Assembly (NCBI GenBank): GCA_036897625.1
Contig: JAYMTA010000005.1
Span: forward strand, 62,001-126,000
Length of the DNA: 64,000 bases
Reading direction: 5' to 3'
From: Pelargonium cotyledonis
Taxonomy: Eukaryota > Streptophyta > Magnoliopsida > Geraniales > Geraniaceae
This document shows, in pieces, positions 20,201-31,841 of this stretch. A program made the position numbers and the translations under genes. Below the pieces are notes generated by a model, which made no database searches, had not been told where the DNA came from, and saw nothing but the letters and a program-made list of their open reading frames with translations. How positions within the stretch are numbered: position 1 is the first letter of the stretch; each line of letters begins with the position of its first letter.

Positions 20201-22326
20201 CCTGGTCTTACTCTTTTGGGTTAGTTGCTCTACTAAGTAACTGGCTAAAGATTCTTTAAATAAAACTGTTTACTGATTACTGAAACCAATTTAGGGCTTA
20301 CTGAATAAAGAAAGGTTAGGAGGACTCTATTAAGGGTTTACCAAGAGTGGATATAAGGAGTCTAGCCAAGAAAGTCTTACCTTAGTTTTTTGCAGTGTTA
20401 GGAGTAGGAACTCTTTAAAATACAAGCTAACGCCCCACTCTCTCTGGACCTCCTAACTGTCTCAATCTCATACTAGCTGAAAGAGACAAGCTGCTTGATC
20501 TTATTCCGCTGGAGCACTCCTTTAAACCCCTGTTTCTATCAGGACTGAAGTCTCCTTCCGACGGGTTGGGATCTCAAGTAAGATATTTCACACCCTAAAC
20601 GAGTTTTCACCTGCCCTTAGTCTTTTAAAAAAGAAGCTAGTTAAATCTTCTTATTACATACGCTCTTATTATTAGTGCTTGAAACCCAGTGCTCTCCTAC
20701 CCTTTTTGAAGGCCAGTTACGAATCTCTCATCAGCAAAACAGAAATCAGTCAAGACAAAGCAAACACACAAACTCTTTTACAATACTAAGTAGCGATACC
20801 CCAATCCCTCATTTTTAAGGACTTCTTACTCTTGCTAGCAGGACCCAAGAATCTTAGGGAAAGAAATCCCTAAGCTAATAAGTACAATAAATAGCAACTC
20901 TTACTGGAACTTCTACTTTTTAGTTAGTACTTTTACTGAAACTCATAAGTCAGTTACTAAGAACTTAAATAACTAGGAAAGAAAGACTCTAAGTGCAAGC
21001 TTGTCTGTAAAATCAGTAAAGCTGTACTTGGTTCTAAGGAATTCTTTTTGGTAAAGACAATCTAGAACTAAGAGATAAGCCGAGTTTACTTTTTTGAAAT
21101 AAGGAATTTAAGTATGTAACGAGTTTCATTGGGGATCCTTAAAAGTAGAAAGATAATAACCTTTTAACTTATTGCTTAGACTCGCCCTAGTAAAGGAAAT
21201 AGTTAGACCTAAGTACTTTTGTCTTTCTGGATTGCGCTCTAAAGGAGAGACAGAGTTCGAAAGGTAATTGGTAATTATAATAGTATACTCAGGAGTTTCT
21301 AGTTTTACTTTTTACTAAAACTTGCAAAAGCCGCACTCTCTAAAGGGGGCTTCGGAAGTATATAGGATCAACCATTAAAATGAATCACTCTGTAATAAAT
21401 ACATCTATAACAAAAAGTTACACAAAAGGAAGGGGTATAGAGCACTATGACTTTCATTACTAAAGAAATTGGCATAGCTATAATTCACTTACACGGAAAA
21501 GGCTCTCTTTTACAACCTAAATCTTGCGAAAACTATTTATGGATATTTGTTTTGTAGACCCTCAAATAATAGAAATCTTACTACTCTGGTAAATAGGACT
21601 CTTTTTTCCCCGAATAGACCCTCTCATTAGTTAGTGGGCATAAGAGGTCTTCCGTTTTATATACTTGATACCTACCCGAGTAACGTTTTTCAATTTTAGG
21701 AATGAGTTATAATAAGACTATTCTATCTTTTCCCAGGCATTTAATTACTTTAACTGAGATTATTTATTAGTATCGGATCATCAATGCTTTTGGAGTATTC
21801 AGAAGGGGCCCTTTTACTTTATTCTATTGCCTCAAATTGTTAACTAGATGGTCCTAGGCCGAGTCCGGGAGTTAAGCTTCTGTAATTATTAAACTGAATG
21901 CTTGACCCCATTCTCAATCTTACGCTGCGTAAAGGTTGCAAAGTCTAAGACTGAAAACAAGTTATTCTCAGAATTACTATAAACGGGAAGCATTACTTTT
22001 TGTACTATTAAATAGAATTTAAGCCCGTTTTAAGAGTAAGTCTTAGCAATAACTCGGAGTTTAAAACTAAGGGGAACAAAAAGAGTTTTTTCTATATAAG
22101 AAGCCGATCGCTACTTTAGCCCTAAGCATGTTACGGGCTTATGAGAGCCTTGATAATTAAAAGTTCTAAGGAGGCGCCCAAGCATTATAGCTATTGCCAT
22201 ATTTCTGCAAACTCTGCTTTGTATCAACAAAATAGATATGATAAGGAACCTAGAGCTCGAAACTTATGCCCTTCTGGGAACCCCCTGGCAGGCACATAAA
22301 GGAAAGCTGTGAATTCAAGTGCGTAA
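17250..22326. other. AT-rich gene desert
   Basis: No gene is recognised. The frame at 17150-17467 (105 codons) overlaps the preceding relic and has no recognisable motif. The frame at 20036-20224 is also unassigned. GGATCC occurs near 17906 and at 21133. Confidence 0.5.
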
Positions 22327-22370
22327 AAGAGCAAGGGACCTTTAGCCTAACGGACGCAGGTTCAAGTTAT
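22327..22370 (+). pseudogene. trnK-like relic (internal part only)
   Basis: From GAGCA to GTTCAAG it aligns without gaps to trnK(UUU). A TTT lies at the anticodon position (loop CCTTTAG), followed by CCTAACGG and CGCAGGTTCAAG. The anticodon stem no longer pairs, and the acceptor and the 5' half of the D-arm are missing. Confidence 0.55.
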
Positions 22371-22929
22371 TCTTAGGTCTAGGTTACAGCTAAAATCTCT
22401 ATTTTGAGTCCCTATATGTATCGATTTATCCACATTTTTAAGTATGCCGAAGAGACTAAGACGTTATCAACATAAAAGCCCGGTCTCGTAAACAAACTAA
22501 GAAATAACAAGCACTTCTCCAAAAAAGGGCTTAGCTTTCACTTACTAAGATCCACTAAAAAACCTTGGAAAAACTAGAGATTCCCAGGACTTATTGTACC
22601 TGTCTTCGTCTTGCAGCCTATTGAAACTATATTATTAGCTATACCTTTCCTCTTAATCTTAATATCTTAACTTTCGTAAGAGATATATCTGTACTCCGCT
22701 ATATCTGTACCTTATTCTTGTTGCTTTAAACTAATTTAATAACAAGGAAATCCTTATTCTATTATTCAGTGGAATTTCTTATTACTTACTATTTGACTTC
22801 CCCGGTCTAAAGTACGAAAAGACTCCTGACTTTTACACTTTTAGAGTTCTCTTATGGCTTAATCTTCTCTATTACACCGGAATACTAAACAGAACATAGA
22901 AAAACAGAACCCTAATAAGACAGGGAGTG
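22371..22929. other. spacer with a short direct repeat
   Basis: No gene is seen. The word ATATCTGTAC is repeated near 22684 and 22702. Confidence 0.4.
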
Positions 22930-23081
22930 AAAAAGAAAATAGAATTCTGGAGGGTCGGAAATTAGGACTCCTGTCCCCTTAAGCAGCGAGAGGGTTGGAA
23001 AAACGGACCTCTCTAGTCAGGGTTAAGATCGGGGTGCCCCTGAATATAGTAAAAGTAAGTCGAGGAAAGTATAGTTACCGT

Positions 23082-23128
23082 ATTAGGTAGTTGGTAAGGT
23101 TACGGCTGACCAAGCCGATGATGCTTAG
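23082..23128 (+). other. small-subunit rRNA-like stem sequence
   Basis: ATTAGGTAGTTGGTAAGG, then ACGGCTGACCAAGCCGATGA, closely resembles the SSU rRNA segment around E. coli positions 230-280 (TAGTTGGT...ACGGC...ACCAAG). The sequence on both sides does not continue as SSU rRNA. It may be an inserted rRNA fragment or convergence within the structured segment. Confidence 0.35.
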
Positions 23129-23873
23129 TGCGAAAAGATCTTGACAGAACCTTAAGATAAGCACCGGTCTGAAACAAGTCCAGGAAAGAGGAAATAAGTA
23201 TCCAAATAAGTTCAAGTAGAAAGATTCTAGGTGGCTAATCTAACAGGCCGTTATTGTTAGTGAGTTCACCTTCTTTTATAGTGAAATGTAAGAATGAATC
23301 CAGAGTAAAGGAATGGGTTGTTACCCTTTAATCTGCTCAGTGATGTATGTCTGTTTATAGAATACTAAAGGCTGAGAGCTCTTTAAGGAGACTCAAAATC
23401 CTTATAGGGAAGGGAGAGAGTGGAACTGGCTCTCGTGACTGGCCAAAACCTTGGGTAGTGAAGCGATGGATGTCTATTATCTTTCTCTATAGGACTAAAT
23501 CCAAAGTGTATTTCAGTGGATTCTATAAATTGAATTCTAGGATTTCTGAAAGATTATCTCTGTTCTCGTAAGTTTGAGAGATAGACTTTAGACACTCTTT
23601 AAGCTATCAACTAAGGTAATGGAACGGGGTGGTCCCTTTAATGAAAGACCTATGTGAAGGATTCCTGATTAGTGGGTTAAGATCTCATGCCGAACTCATA
23701 ATACCACAAGGAATAGGACGAGAGACCCCATTGAATAAGTGTCTTTACGGATCCTAGATAGGCTTTTTATCTGGGTGTCTAGATCAGCAAAGATTGTTAG
23801 CTCGGCGGTCTTTTAACTAATCGACGGGAAGAATAGCATCCATTAAGCAAACACCGATCATTGACAACAGACA

Positions 23874-23917
23874 ACACTAGGGACGCGGACCACACGCGGT
23901 CGCACGACGTCTAGTGT
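23874..23917. other. GC-rich hairpin
   Basis: A 7-bp outer stem ACACTAG/CTAGTGT encloses GC-rich arms including GGACC/GGTC and GACG/CGTC. It stands out sharply from the AT-rich surroundings and may be a domain of the structured segment. Confidence 0.5.
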
Positions 23918-24860
23918 AAGGGAGCTTAATCCCGGAAGCTTTAAAGTAGTAAGGGGATCCCTGTGATAATGGTGGAAATAACTCCCCGAGAGGCATTTAG
24001 ATGGACAGTACACTGGAATAAGCTTTTGAAAAGGGCCGCCATAGTATCAATGGTGAGTCCAATAATGGCTTCTTCATCAATTGAATGGTGAATACAGGAA
24101 TTGAGTTAACTTCTCTATGAGCTTGCTCGTGCCCATTAGTAAAGTTTGACACGCAGGATCTTGAAGATCAGTAAAGTGGCCCCCTCTTAATTAAGTTACG
24201 TGTGACTGGAAGGATTAGTTCCGACCCCAGTAGCTGAAAAATATGTGAAGCCGGAGAGGAGAACCGTCCCAGGTGTAGCGAACTAAGAGACGCTTGCTAT
24301 CCATGTACCGCCCAGCTCTGCTACGTCATCAGCTTTGTCATACGTCCATGATCAAGGATTCTTATGGAAAAAAGTCTGTTGGTATTAACGAGATAATAGG
24401 AGATTCCTCGCTGGGATGGATTCAACAATCTAGCCCGCATATCTTTGTTAATACTTGAGAAAGAGCGATCTCTTTAGGGAAGAGGTCCTCTTAGAAAGCC
24501 CGAACCGGAGGAGTTCATTTGACCCAGTTACGCAGCTTCTTCTTACAATACCAAAAACGAGTGACGTAACTAGATTTGTTGGATTTAAGAACCCTCCCTA
24601 ACTGGACTTTGGAATTCTAGTTTAATCCTTGACATGAGGAGCCGAATGCCGGATTCGGTATGAGCCGGAAGCCCAAATTCCACATTGTCTAATACTAGTA
24701 TCAATGGTAGGAGCTCTGTCATTTAAGGCAGGGTAGGGATTCCTAAGCTATAGGGTGCTTAACAAAAATCCCCTATTCCCGATCTGCGATCCAGAAGGTT
24801 ATCAAAGCGATCCATTACTAGTCGAAAGCTTTTAACCGAAGAATACTAACACCCCACTCA

Positions 24861-27800
24861 TTTCGAGGGTTTCAAGTGATATACTTCTATACCACCTCTG
24901 AAGACTTTGTCGGTGTAACAGGCATCGATGTAAAGTACCCAACGAACCGTATTTTTCATAGAAGATTCACCCACTTTTTGGTCCATTTTCAGGAAATTTC
25001 CCAGTTCCGACCAAGGCACAACGAAGTGTAGCTGCCAGGGAAAGCTATTCACCGGCTTAGGGGCTTTGGAGGGAGAGAGAGGGAAAGAACTTGTTTCTCA
25101 ACTTGGGTTATGTTTTAAACTCAAAAGCCAAAACTCAGAATGCTTATAAATTGCTGGACTATACCAGCTTTTGGTTAAAAAGTTCTTAATCAAGTTATTT
25201 TTATTAAGGAAGCTTTTTGGATTGCGCTACCCAGTACAGGATTCTTACGGGCCCTTGTTCTGTTTTAACTAGTACAAAAGATAAAGGAATTTATAGTATT
25301 GCTATAATTTCCACAATAGCAATCCGCCTCTTCAACTAAAAAGGGGTCCGGGTTAAATCTTGAAAACTTATAAGGTAGGAATGCAACAAGGTACTAAGTT
25401 GCTTAGTTTTAGAATGCTTGAACAAGCAAATATTTACTCGCTTCTTACTTATATTCTGTATTTTCTCTTACCTGGTTGGATGATACCTGTCTTAGACTTA
25501 GAGGTCTTCTAGGGGTATTATTAGTTAATAGGAAAATTGTAATAGGATATAGGAGTTATAGGATTTTCCTATTTTTTTGCTTACTGAAGAATTAGAAAAA
25601 AGTCGATATTTATAGATTATAGCTTAGTTTTGGACAGGAAAAGCTCCTATAGGAAAAGCCCCGTATACAACTCAAATAAAGTACAAATCTTTGTTTTAGT
25701 ATCCTGCACCCGTGTGTTATACTAGCAACAACTCAACACAAGAAGAATGACCTAATATATTCTGCTTTAATTTAAAAGTTCAATCAAGAAAGATGTATCG
25801 GTACTAGGGAGGACGTAAACCCTGTATCATAGGAACTTAGCGGATATTAAATTAAAGCAGACTAACAAGACATTTTTATACTAATATAGAGAGCTAGCTC
25901 CTGTGGAACTGCTGTATATTTGCTTTTTGTCTTATAAATCCTTCAAAGCAGGGATTTTTCTTAACACTTTAAATAAAACCTAATAACCAGTTGTACTTTT
26001 AAACAAACAAGAAACCGTGTTACATTTTAGGTAGTATCATACTTGGCTTACCTTAATATACGGAAAATATAGAAAATCTAAATGTTTGGTTTAAAACAGG
26101 CAAATACAGGGTACGTACTTATTCTAATGTTCCAGGTCTCTTTATATATCAACTGCATATAAAGCAGGGCCTACCATTAAAAATAAGTAAAGGCCAAAAC
26201 TATCGGGGACATTTCCTAATAAGGCAAGCACCTGGAGTCCTTTTGGGGTTTGATTTTATTATTATATATCTTTTTTTTTTCTTACAAAAGATACAAGAGA
26301 AGTCTAAACATTCCTATGTTTTTATATGATATTAAAAGCTTCTAATACGGTTTTCAGTAGTTATTGTAGATCTATTCTTTAATCTATAATTTAATCTATA
26401 ACTGGTCAAGGAACGTTACCCCGAATACCGGGCGGGGTTTTTAACTGATAGGAATTTCTAGAACTTTTTCCTTAAAAGAATCTTATTTAATATAAAGCGA
26501 ACTATACTTACTATTTCCCTACTTTGTCTAATTTCTTTTCCAGGAGTGATAGAATTCCTAATATAGAAATGTTGAAATCCCATTTTTGTACGGCAAAGAA
26601 GAACCTGTTGTGATGAGGTCTCATGTTTGGGTATCAGAGGTTTCCTACACCCAACCCAAGTCTGTACCTTTTTCAGGTAGCATTTCCTCTCCTAAGAATT
26701 GGTAATGATCCTAGGAATTTTGTCTGGTATCCGTACCTTAAAGCATACCATAGAAGTCTCTTTTTTATGAAGGCTTTTTTTCATCATTTGGTTAACTGCC
26801 TTGGTAATTGCCTAAATTCCTTATATACACCACGATTAGGTGTGACCTTTATAGAATCAAAAACGTTCCTTGAGGTTATATTTTACTATTTCTTTTTTAT
26901 GACCTAAGGAAATCTATCTTAGATTAAGTATAGTTTTAAGATTCCTAGGGCGGTTTAACAAGGATCCCTTTTATCCTAGCTGCACTCTTAAAAGGATTCT
27001 TAACTTTCACTATAACAAAAAACTTCTAAAAAGCCTTTTATTGTAAGCGCGACCTGCGTTGAGGGCTATGGATTTTTCCCCAATTTACCAGTGTTTTTAC
27101 GGCATTCCCGCCTACTTAAAACTACCCGGATTTGTTGCTTTCTTTAAGAACCCCCTAAACAAAAATGGTTCCTTAGTAATAAGGTTACTTTTACGGATAA
27201 TCACTGACTGCAAAGCTCTTAATATATATTTGTACATACTTCAGTTCTTTAGTCTAGCGCTACATGGTTTTACTTGTTGTTAAGATAAGAAGAAAATATC
27301 CCAACTTTCAGTCAATAAATTAAGAAAAGGGACCCTCCTAAAGAACACAACCTCACAAAATTTCTACAATATCTAGATTATTAAACCGTAACTTATTTAT
27401 GGTAGCCCTAAAAAACAAAGATCTATAAACTGGATCTTTTCCTATAATCTGATCACACGGGAACTGTATATCCGACCCGTTTACAATTAAAATTGTTTAG
27501 TAGCAAAATACCCCATACTCCTGATAAAGGGCAGAACCTGAAATTGAGAAGTGATTAAAAAAAGCCTTTCATATCTAGTTAAGATAGGGTCCTAAATAAA
27601 GGAGACATTAAGAGGAACAAAGAAAGAGTCAGACTTGTAATTCAGGAATTAGAAAAAAGTGGGGAAGGTATTGACTCCCAGAGACGCCCAACAGCTTACA
27701 CAGCCTAAGGCTAAGGTTTCGGTTTGGGCTATTCAATATCTGTACTTATATCCTTTTCAAGTCTTTCAAAAGGAGAGTAAGAAGGGCATATAACATAACA

Positions 27801-28467
27801 AAACTTTGTTTACGAAACAGTAGTAACCCACTTCTTGATATGGAATAGAAATCGGATAAGTAAACACAGAAGGAAATAGAAGACCTTTTAATCTTAATCC
27901 GTATATAAATTATATACTATTCCTAGGATTCCCTGCCGAACAATGTTAAATCCTCCAAATTCTCATACATTCTCTTATAAAAATTGAGTCATCATAGGAG
28001 TGAGTATACGCGTTTTTATAAGAAAAAGATTGTAAGTTCTATACAGATCTTTTCTTTTGAATTACTGTTTTATAAGCAGGCATAGTTAAGAGATTGCTCT
28101 ACTACTTAACCTTATATATAATTATGTTAAAGACAGGTTCCGCGTTCACAAGAGGTTTATAAACCCTTGAAAAAGCTTCTTCGTTATAGAGTTAGAGTAG
28201 AATTGCAAATGAGAAAAAGAAGGAGTTCTTTAGTAACGCATCACTCAAACGTGGGGTATCCTAAATAATGAATGAAGTACCGGTCAAAAGAATCATGCTT
28301 ACTCGCTTATATTTTTAAAGAGCTCTTTAAATAATCTTTATTTAATACTAAGCTTGAAACGAAACAAAAAAGTTAATTCTGAACCCTTACGCTAGCTACT
28401 CGCGGAAGGAATGGAGCCCTTAAGCTTATTGCTTACCACTCGATTTCTTCATATTGTGTGTGCTTAG
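24861..28467. other. AT-rich desert, unassigned frames only
   Basis: The minus frame at 24858-25052 (64 codons) is less AT-rich than its surroundings, but I do not recognise it. The frames at 26623-26907 and 27059-27283 are also unassigned. GGATCC occurs at 26962. Confidence 0.4.
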
Positions 28468-28510
28468 TTCGTATGACTCGAACCGGGAATCCCTAATATC
28501 TCACAGAGTC
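28468..28510 (-). pseudogene. tRNA T-arm-like relic
   Basis: On the minus strand, CCCGG TTCGAGT followed by CATACGA resembles a T-arm with acceptor start, preceded by an unpaired anticodon-like region. Only the 3' half is recognisable. Confidence 0.3.
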
Positions 28511-28828
28511 GTAACCCGGATTTCTTAGCTTGAAAAGGATCCCTATAAAAGAGCATGTTTAAAAGATTCTTATTACCGTACTAGTTTGAGTCTATTTTAC
28601 AGCGGGGAGAATAAAAAAGAAGCTCATATATAATTTATATAGCAGCATTAGCAAGTAACTCTCCTACACCAGTATAACCAGGGCTTTTTACTTTTTTATC
28701 CCCTTTAATTTGGGATACTCCAAAACGAAAGCGAATGGAAGATTTTTAAGGATTTTATATCTTCTATTAAGGAATCTTGAAAAAGATAGGTAAAATAGCG
28801 TGTTGTGGCTTTTCCTAGTATAGGTGAG

Positions 28829-29030
28829 GTTAGTACGAATCCATATGGGGGTACAGTAAGAATATAAACATAATAAAGGTTAAAAACTCTTCCTTTTATT
28901 CCGAAAGTCTTCCTAATTTTTGGGACTCACTTAAATAGGAGGAGTCGGCCTAGTACACTTCTAGGATGGGAACTGCTCAAGGAAGGCCTAGTAATACTAA
29001 CATGTTATGTCCGTTTATTATGGCACTATA
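28829..29030 (+). repeat. dispersed inverted repeat, copy A
   Basis: It matches the reverse complement of 46351-46562. The last 87 nt (28944-29030, from TCGGCCTAGTAC to GGCACTATA) differ at only about one position. The first part has scattered substitutions and a short indel around an A-run. No open frame runs through it. Inverted copies 17 kb apart could recombine and flip the sequence between them. Confidence 0.88.
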
Positions 29031-29794
29031 TTCTTTTTATACAAATACCTGGCATTACTCGCTTATTTCCAATTCATTATAAAGTAACTAAACCAGAAGT
29101 AAAGTTTAACGACTTTTATACTACAGCCAAGTAACCCTTTCTTTTTTAAATATCCAATGCCTTAGATGTGTTCTTAATGAACAAAATATAAGAGGTTAAT
29201 AAAACCCTACCGATATCCTAAATTATTTAACTGCTATAGTTTTCGGCCTGAACCCATAAGCTTGCTACTAGTACTACAGGAGGATCCTCTATACTTAGAG
29301 TTCCTCATTAGAAATCTTTTACCTTTCCAGTTTTTTAATCGGTGTTTTCTTTAGGGGAATCCTAAACTTATATAGGTATATCCCTCGGTTATAGCTCTTC
29401 CCTTACTTAATACATATAGAGAATTCCTACCCTTTTATAGAGTTGTACAGATTGCGATCTAACTTAGTTGAAATTTGTTACTTTTTAAAGAAATTTACCT
29501 TATTTTGAATACCTTTTTTTATTGCCCAGAGAAACTCTGGATTTACAAATACAAGGAATTCCTCTATAGACTGAAATTTGTCCATCACTACGAGACGAGG
29601 ACTCCTTAGGTACGAAAAGTAAAAAAAAAGCTAATCTGTAAATAGACAATCTAACTATATTTTAGCCTTTTGAGCTTACATAATTATAGTTTATGGACGC
29701 TGTTAAAGACTGTAAAGTAGGCACGCCCACTATTCAAATTGGGATTCAAAGCCAAAATGCCAGTACATAAGGGGTCTTTCTCGATATGAAATAT
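29031..29794. other. AT-rich spacer
   Basis: No gene is seen. A perfect 10-bp palindrome GAGGATCCTC lies at 29280-29289, and GGAATTCC lies at 29555. Confidence 0.4.
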
Positions 29795-29826
29795 AAGATG
29801 TGGGTTCAAATCCCGTTACTGGGGTA
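29795..29826 (+). pseudogene. tRNA T-arm-like relic
   Basis: GTGGG TTCAAAT CCCGT pairs as a T-stem with wobbles and is followed by ACTGGGG as a possible acceptor 3' strand. No matching 5' half is found upstream. Confidence 0.35.
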
Positions 29827-31785
29827 AGATACTGAAAATATTTACAACAGAACTCCACGATCGATTATACCTAGGATGTTATTAAATCATAAAAAACTTT
29901 CTTGACTCAATTATTTTGAAACCCAGTGGCTTGCTTAAACTGCGTCCTCGCTTCGGCCTATAAGAACCTACTTCTCATAAAATTGCTTTTCACGGGTGTG
30001 GGATAGATTTTTATTGCAGATTTTTGGTAAATGGACCCTGTTTGAGTCTCCCTGTTTTTTATAGATCCAAGCTTTCTAATCTGTAAAAATGAATCTGGTA
30101 ACTATGCTATGTTCCTTATTTAATAAAGTCATATCATAGACCCTAAAATTCTTTTTATCTAGGCACTTTTCTGTACTTATTGAATCTTTCCCGTTCGTAT
30201 AAATACACGATTTATTATAACAATGCGGATTGGATAAGTAAGTAAAAACTAAGTATCTTTTCATAACTGAAAACTAGCATACCCTTGCTCAAAATCTTTC
30301 TATAAAGGGCAGAAAACTCCCCATATTGCAGAGCGTGTCGTTGAACTGTCCGGTAGTTCGCTTTTTAATACGGATTTGAAAAACTGGGTCTTTCACAATA
30401 GGATTCCCCTTATAGTATAAGGCTATAGAGTTACCCATAAAACCCGTTGCAATAATAATAAGGTTACATTTAATGCTTGGATATGCATCAAATTGAGTCC
30501 TCTTATTTTTTTTTTCAAACATTTTCTTTATCTACTTAGTTAAGTTAAGCTACTCGCTTAGGTACCGAACCCGCGGCAGCCCCTATTCTGTTTTAGCTTC
30601 AGTATTAGACCCTAGTTGGAGCAGTTCCTTGCGACTTCTCTATAGGATCCCTCGACCCGGGTAGCTCCTTAGTTAGAGAAAATGGAGTGTTCTTGCATAT
30701 ATTTTTCAAAAAGTGTAATACAATTTAAAATAGAAGGTTTATAAGAGATTTTAAAAGAGCCATCTACTAACTAAAAGGAGATTAAAGCGCTTCCCGGTTC
30801 AGGAGTTTCTGGAGTTCCTATTAAATATAGCATAGGGTAAATTAAATTACTGGATGAAAAAGACCTTACCCGGCCTTTGTGAACAAAACCTCAGTCTTAG
30901 GTTATCACGAGATAGTTTCGTGTATGAAAATCAAGTTGAAGATTATAGATTCTTATAGTTAGTCAAGGATCTAATCCTCCATAAAGAGTAAGAGTTTAAA
31001 AGGGACGAAGTAGCTATCTATAAAGTAAGAAAGTAAAGCTAAGACTATTGCTACCCCAAAATACCTATCAATTATGTCCTAAATCTTGAGTTTGGGTACC
31101 TCTTAATGTGTTTGTATATGAAAGCTTTTATCTCCAGTTTTTTGTCGATCGAAGAAAGCGTTTGGGAAATTAGAATCTTTCTTTATTAAGCCTATTGTAA
31201 AAGAATCCTTATAAAATATATTAGTCCTGGGATAGCAAAGCTTGTAACGCTTTAGTTGCTTTAGAATTAAGTTAACTCGGGTTGAGTAAAGGTTTGTTAT
31301 AGTTATAATGCCCCTCTTTATATTACTGGGATTCTAAAGTTTCTTTTGACCTTGACTACTAAAACAAGTAGTACAGGAAGACACCTATATAACCTTAACC
31401 TACTGCTTTCATACTCTTACTTGTTTTCTCTATACCGAATTTGTTATTCTTCATAACTTTTTTTTTATGCCTATCTATGCTGCTTTCTTGCCTCTCTTCA
31501 AAAAAAAGAACCTTACTGTAATTAGCTCTAGATTATATGAATATTGTTATCGAGTTCTTCTATATTAAGTAATTATTGTCAACCTTAACTTACAACTTAC
31601 TACACTTTCCTTTTTGGGGATAGGGACTTGCTAATTCGGTGTAAAAGGATAAACCATGTACACGTAAACCCGAATATAGATAAGATAGATAAGTGAGTCT
31701 TGTACCTAACATGGGTCCGTTGGATTACTCTTGTAAAGCATATTCTGTATATAATTATAGTGTGCTGGATCGTCGAAGATTACAA
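29827..31785. other. AT-rich spacer
   Basis: No gene is recognised. The short minus frames at 30076-30264 and 30289-30522 are unassigned. Confidence 0.4.
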
Positions 31786-31841
31786 TTAGAAGTTGAATCC
31801 CTTGCATGACAGCCGAAAAAGCGAGTGCTTTACTAACTAAT
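31786..31841 (-). pseudogene. trnQ-like relic
   Basis: On the minus strand, TTAGTAAAGCACTCG, then CTTTTTCGG, then CATGCAAGG and GATTCAACTT align to the D-arm, anticodon loop and T-arm of trnQ(UUG). The stems no longer pair, and a base is inserted before the T-loop. Confidence 0.5.

Larger units (their letters stand above)
22930..24860 (+). other. GC-rich structured segment, probably group II intron-derived
   Basis: This is the only long stretch in the desert with markedly higher GC, balanced purines and many potential stems. Strings resembling group II intron cores are present. GTGCGAAAAGATC near 23128 matches the GTGYG 5' consensus. CTTAAGATAAGCACCGG, then GTCCAGGAAAGAGG follow. AAGCCGGAGAGGAGAACCG lies near 24253, and GAGCCGAATGCC/GGATTCGGT near 24642 forms a 6-bp CCGAAT/ATTCGG stem. 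A canonical domain V (about 34 nt with GNRA loop and an AGC triad) was not found, so the intron may be degenerate, half of a trans-spliced intron, or something else. No flanking exon was recognised, and reading frames inside (such as 23347-23571) lack maturase motifs. Confidence 0.35.

Noticed and set aside
23670-23710. GATCTCATGCCGAACTCAT resembling part of 5S rRNA
   Set aside because: Only about 20 nt are similar, and the rest of the 5S structure is absent.
24858-25052. 64-codon minus-strand frame next to the structured block
   Set aside because: The composition is less AT-rich than its surroundings, but neither strand gave a recognisable plant mitochondrial protein or exon, so no product is claimed.
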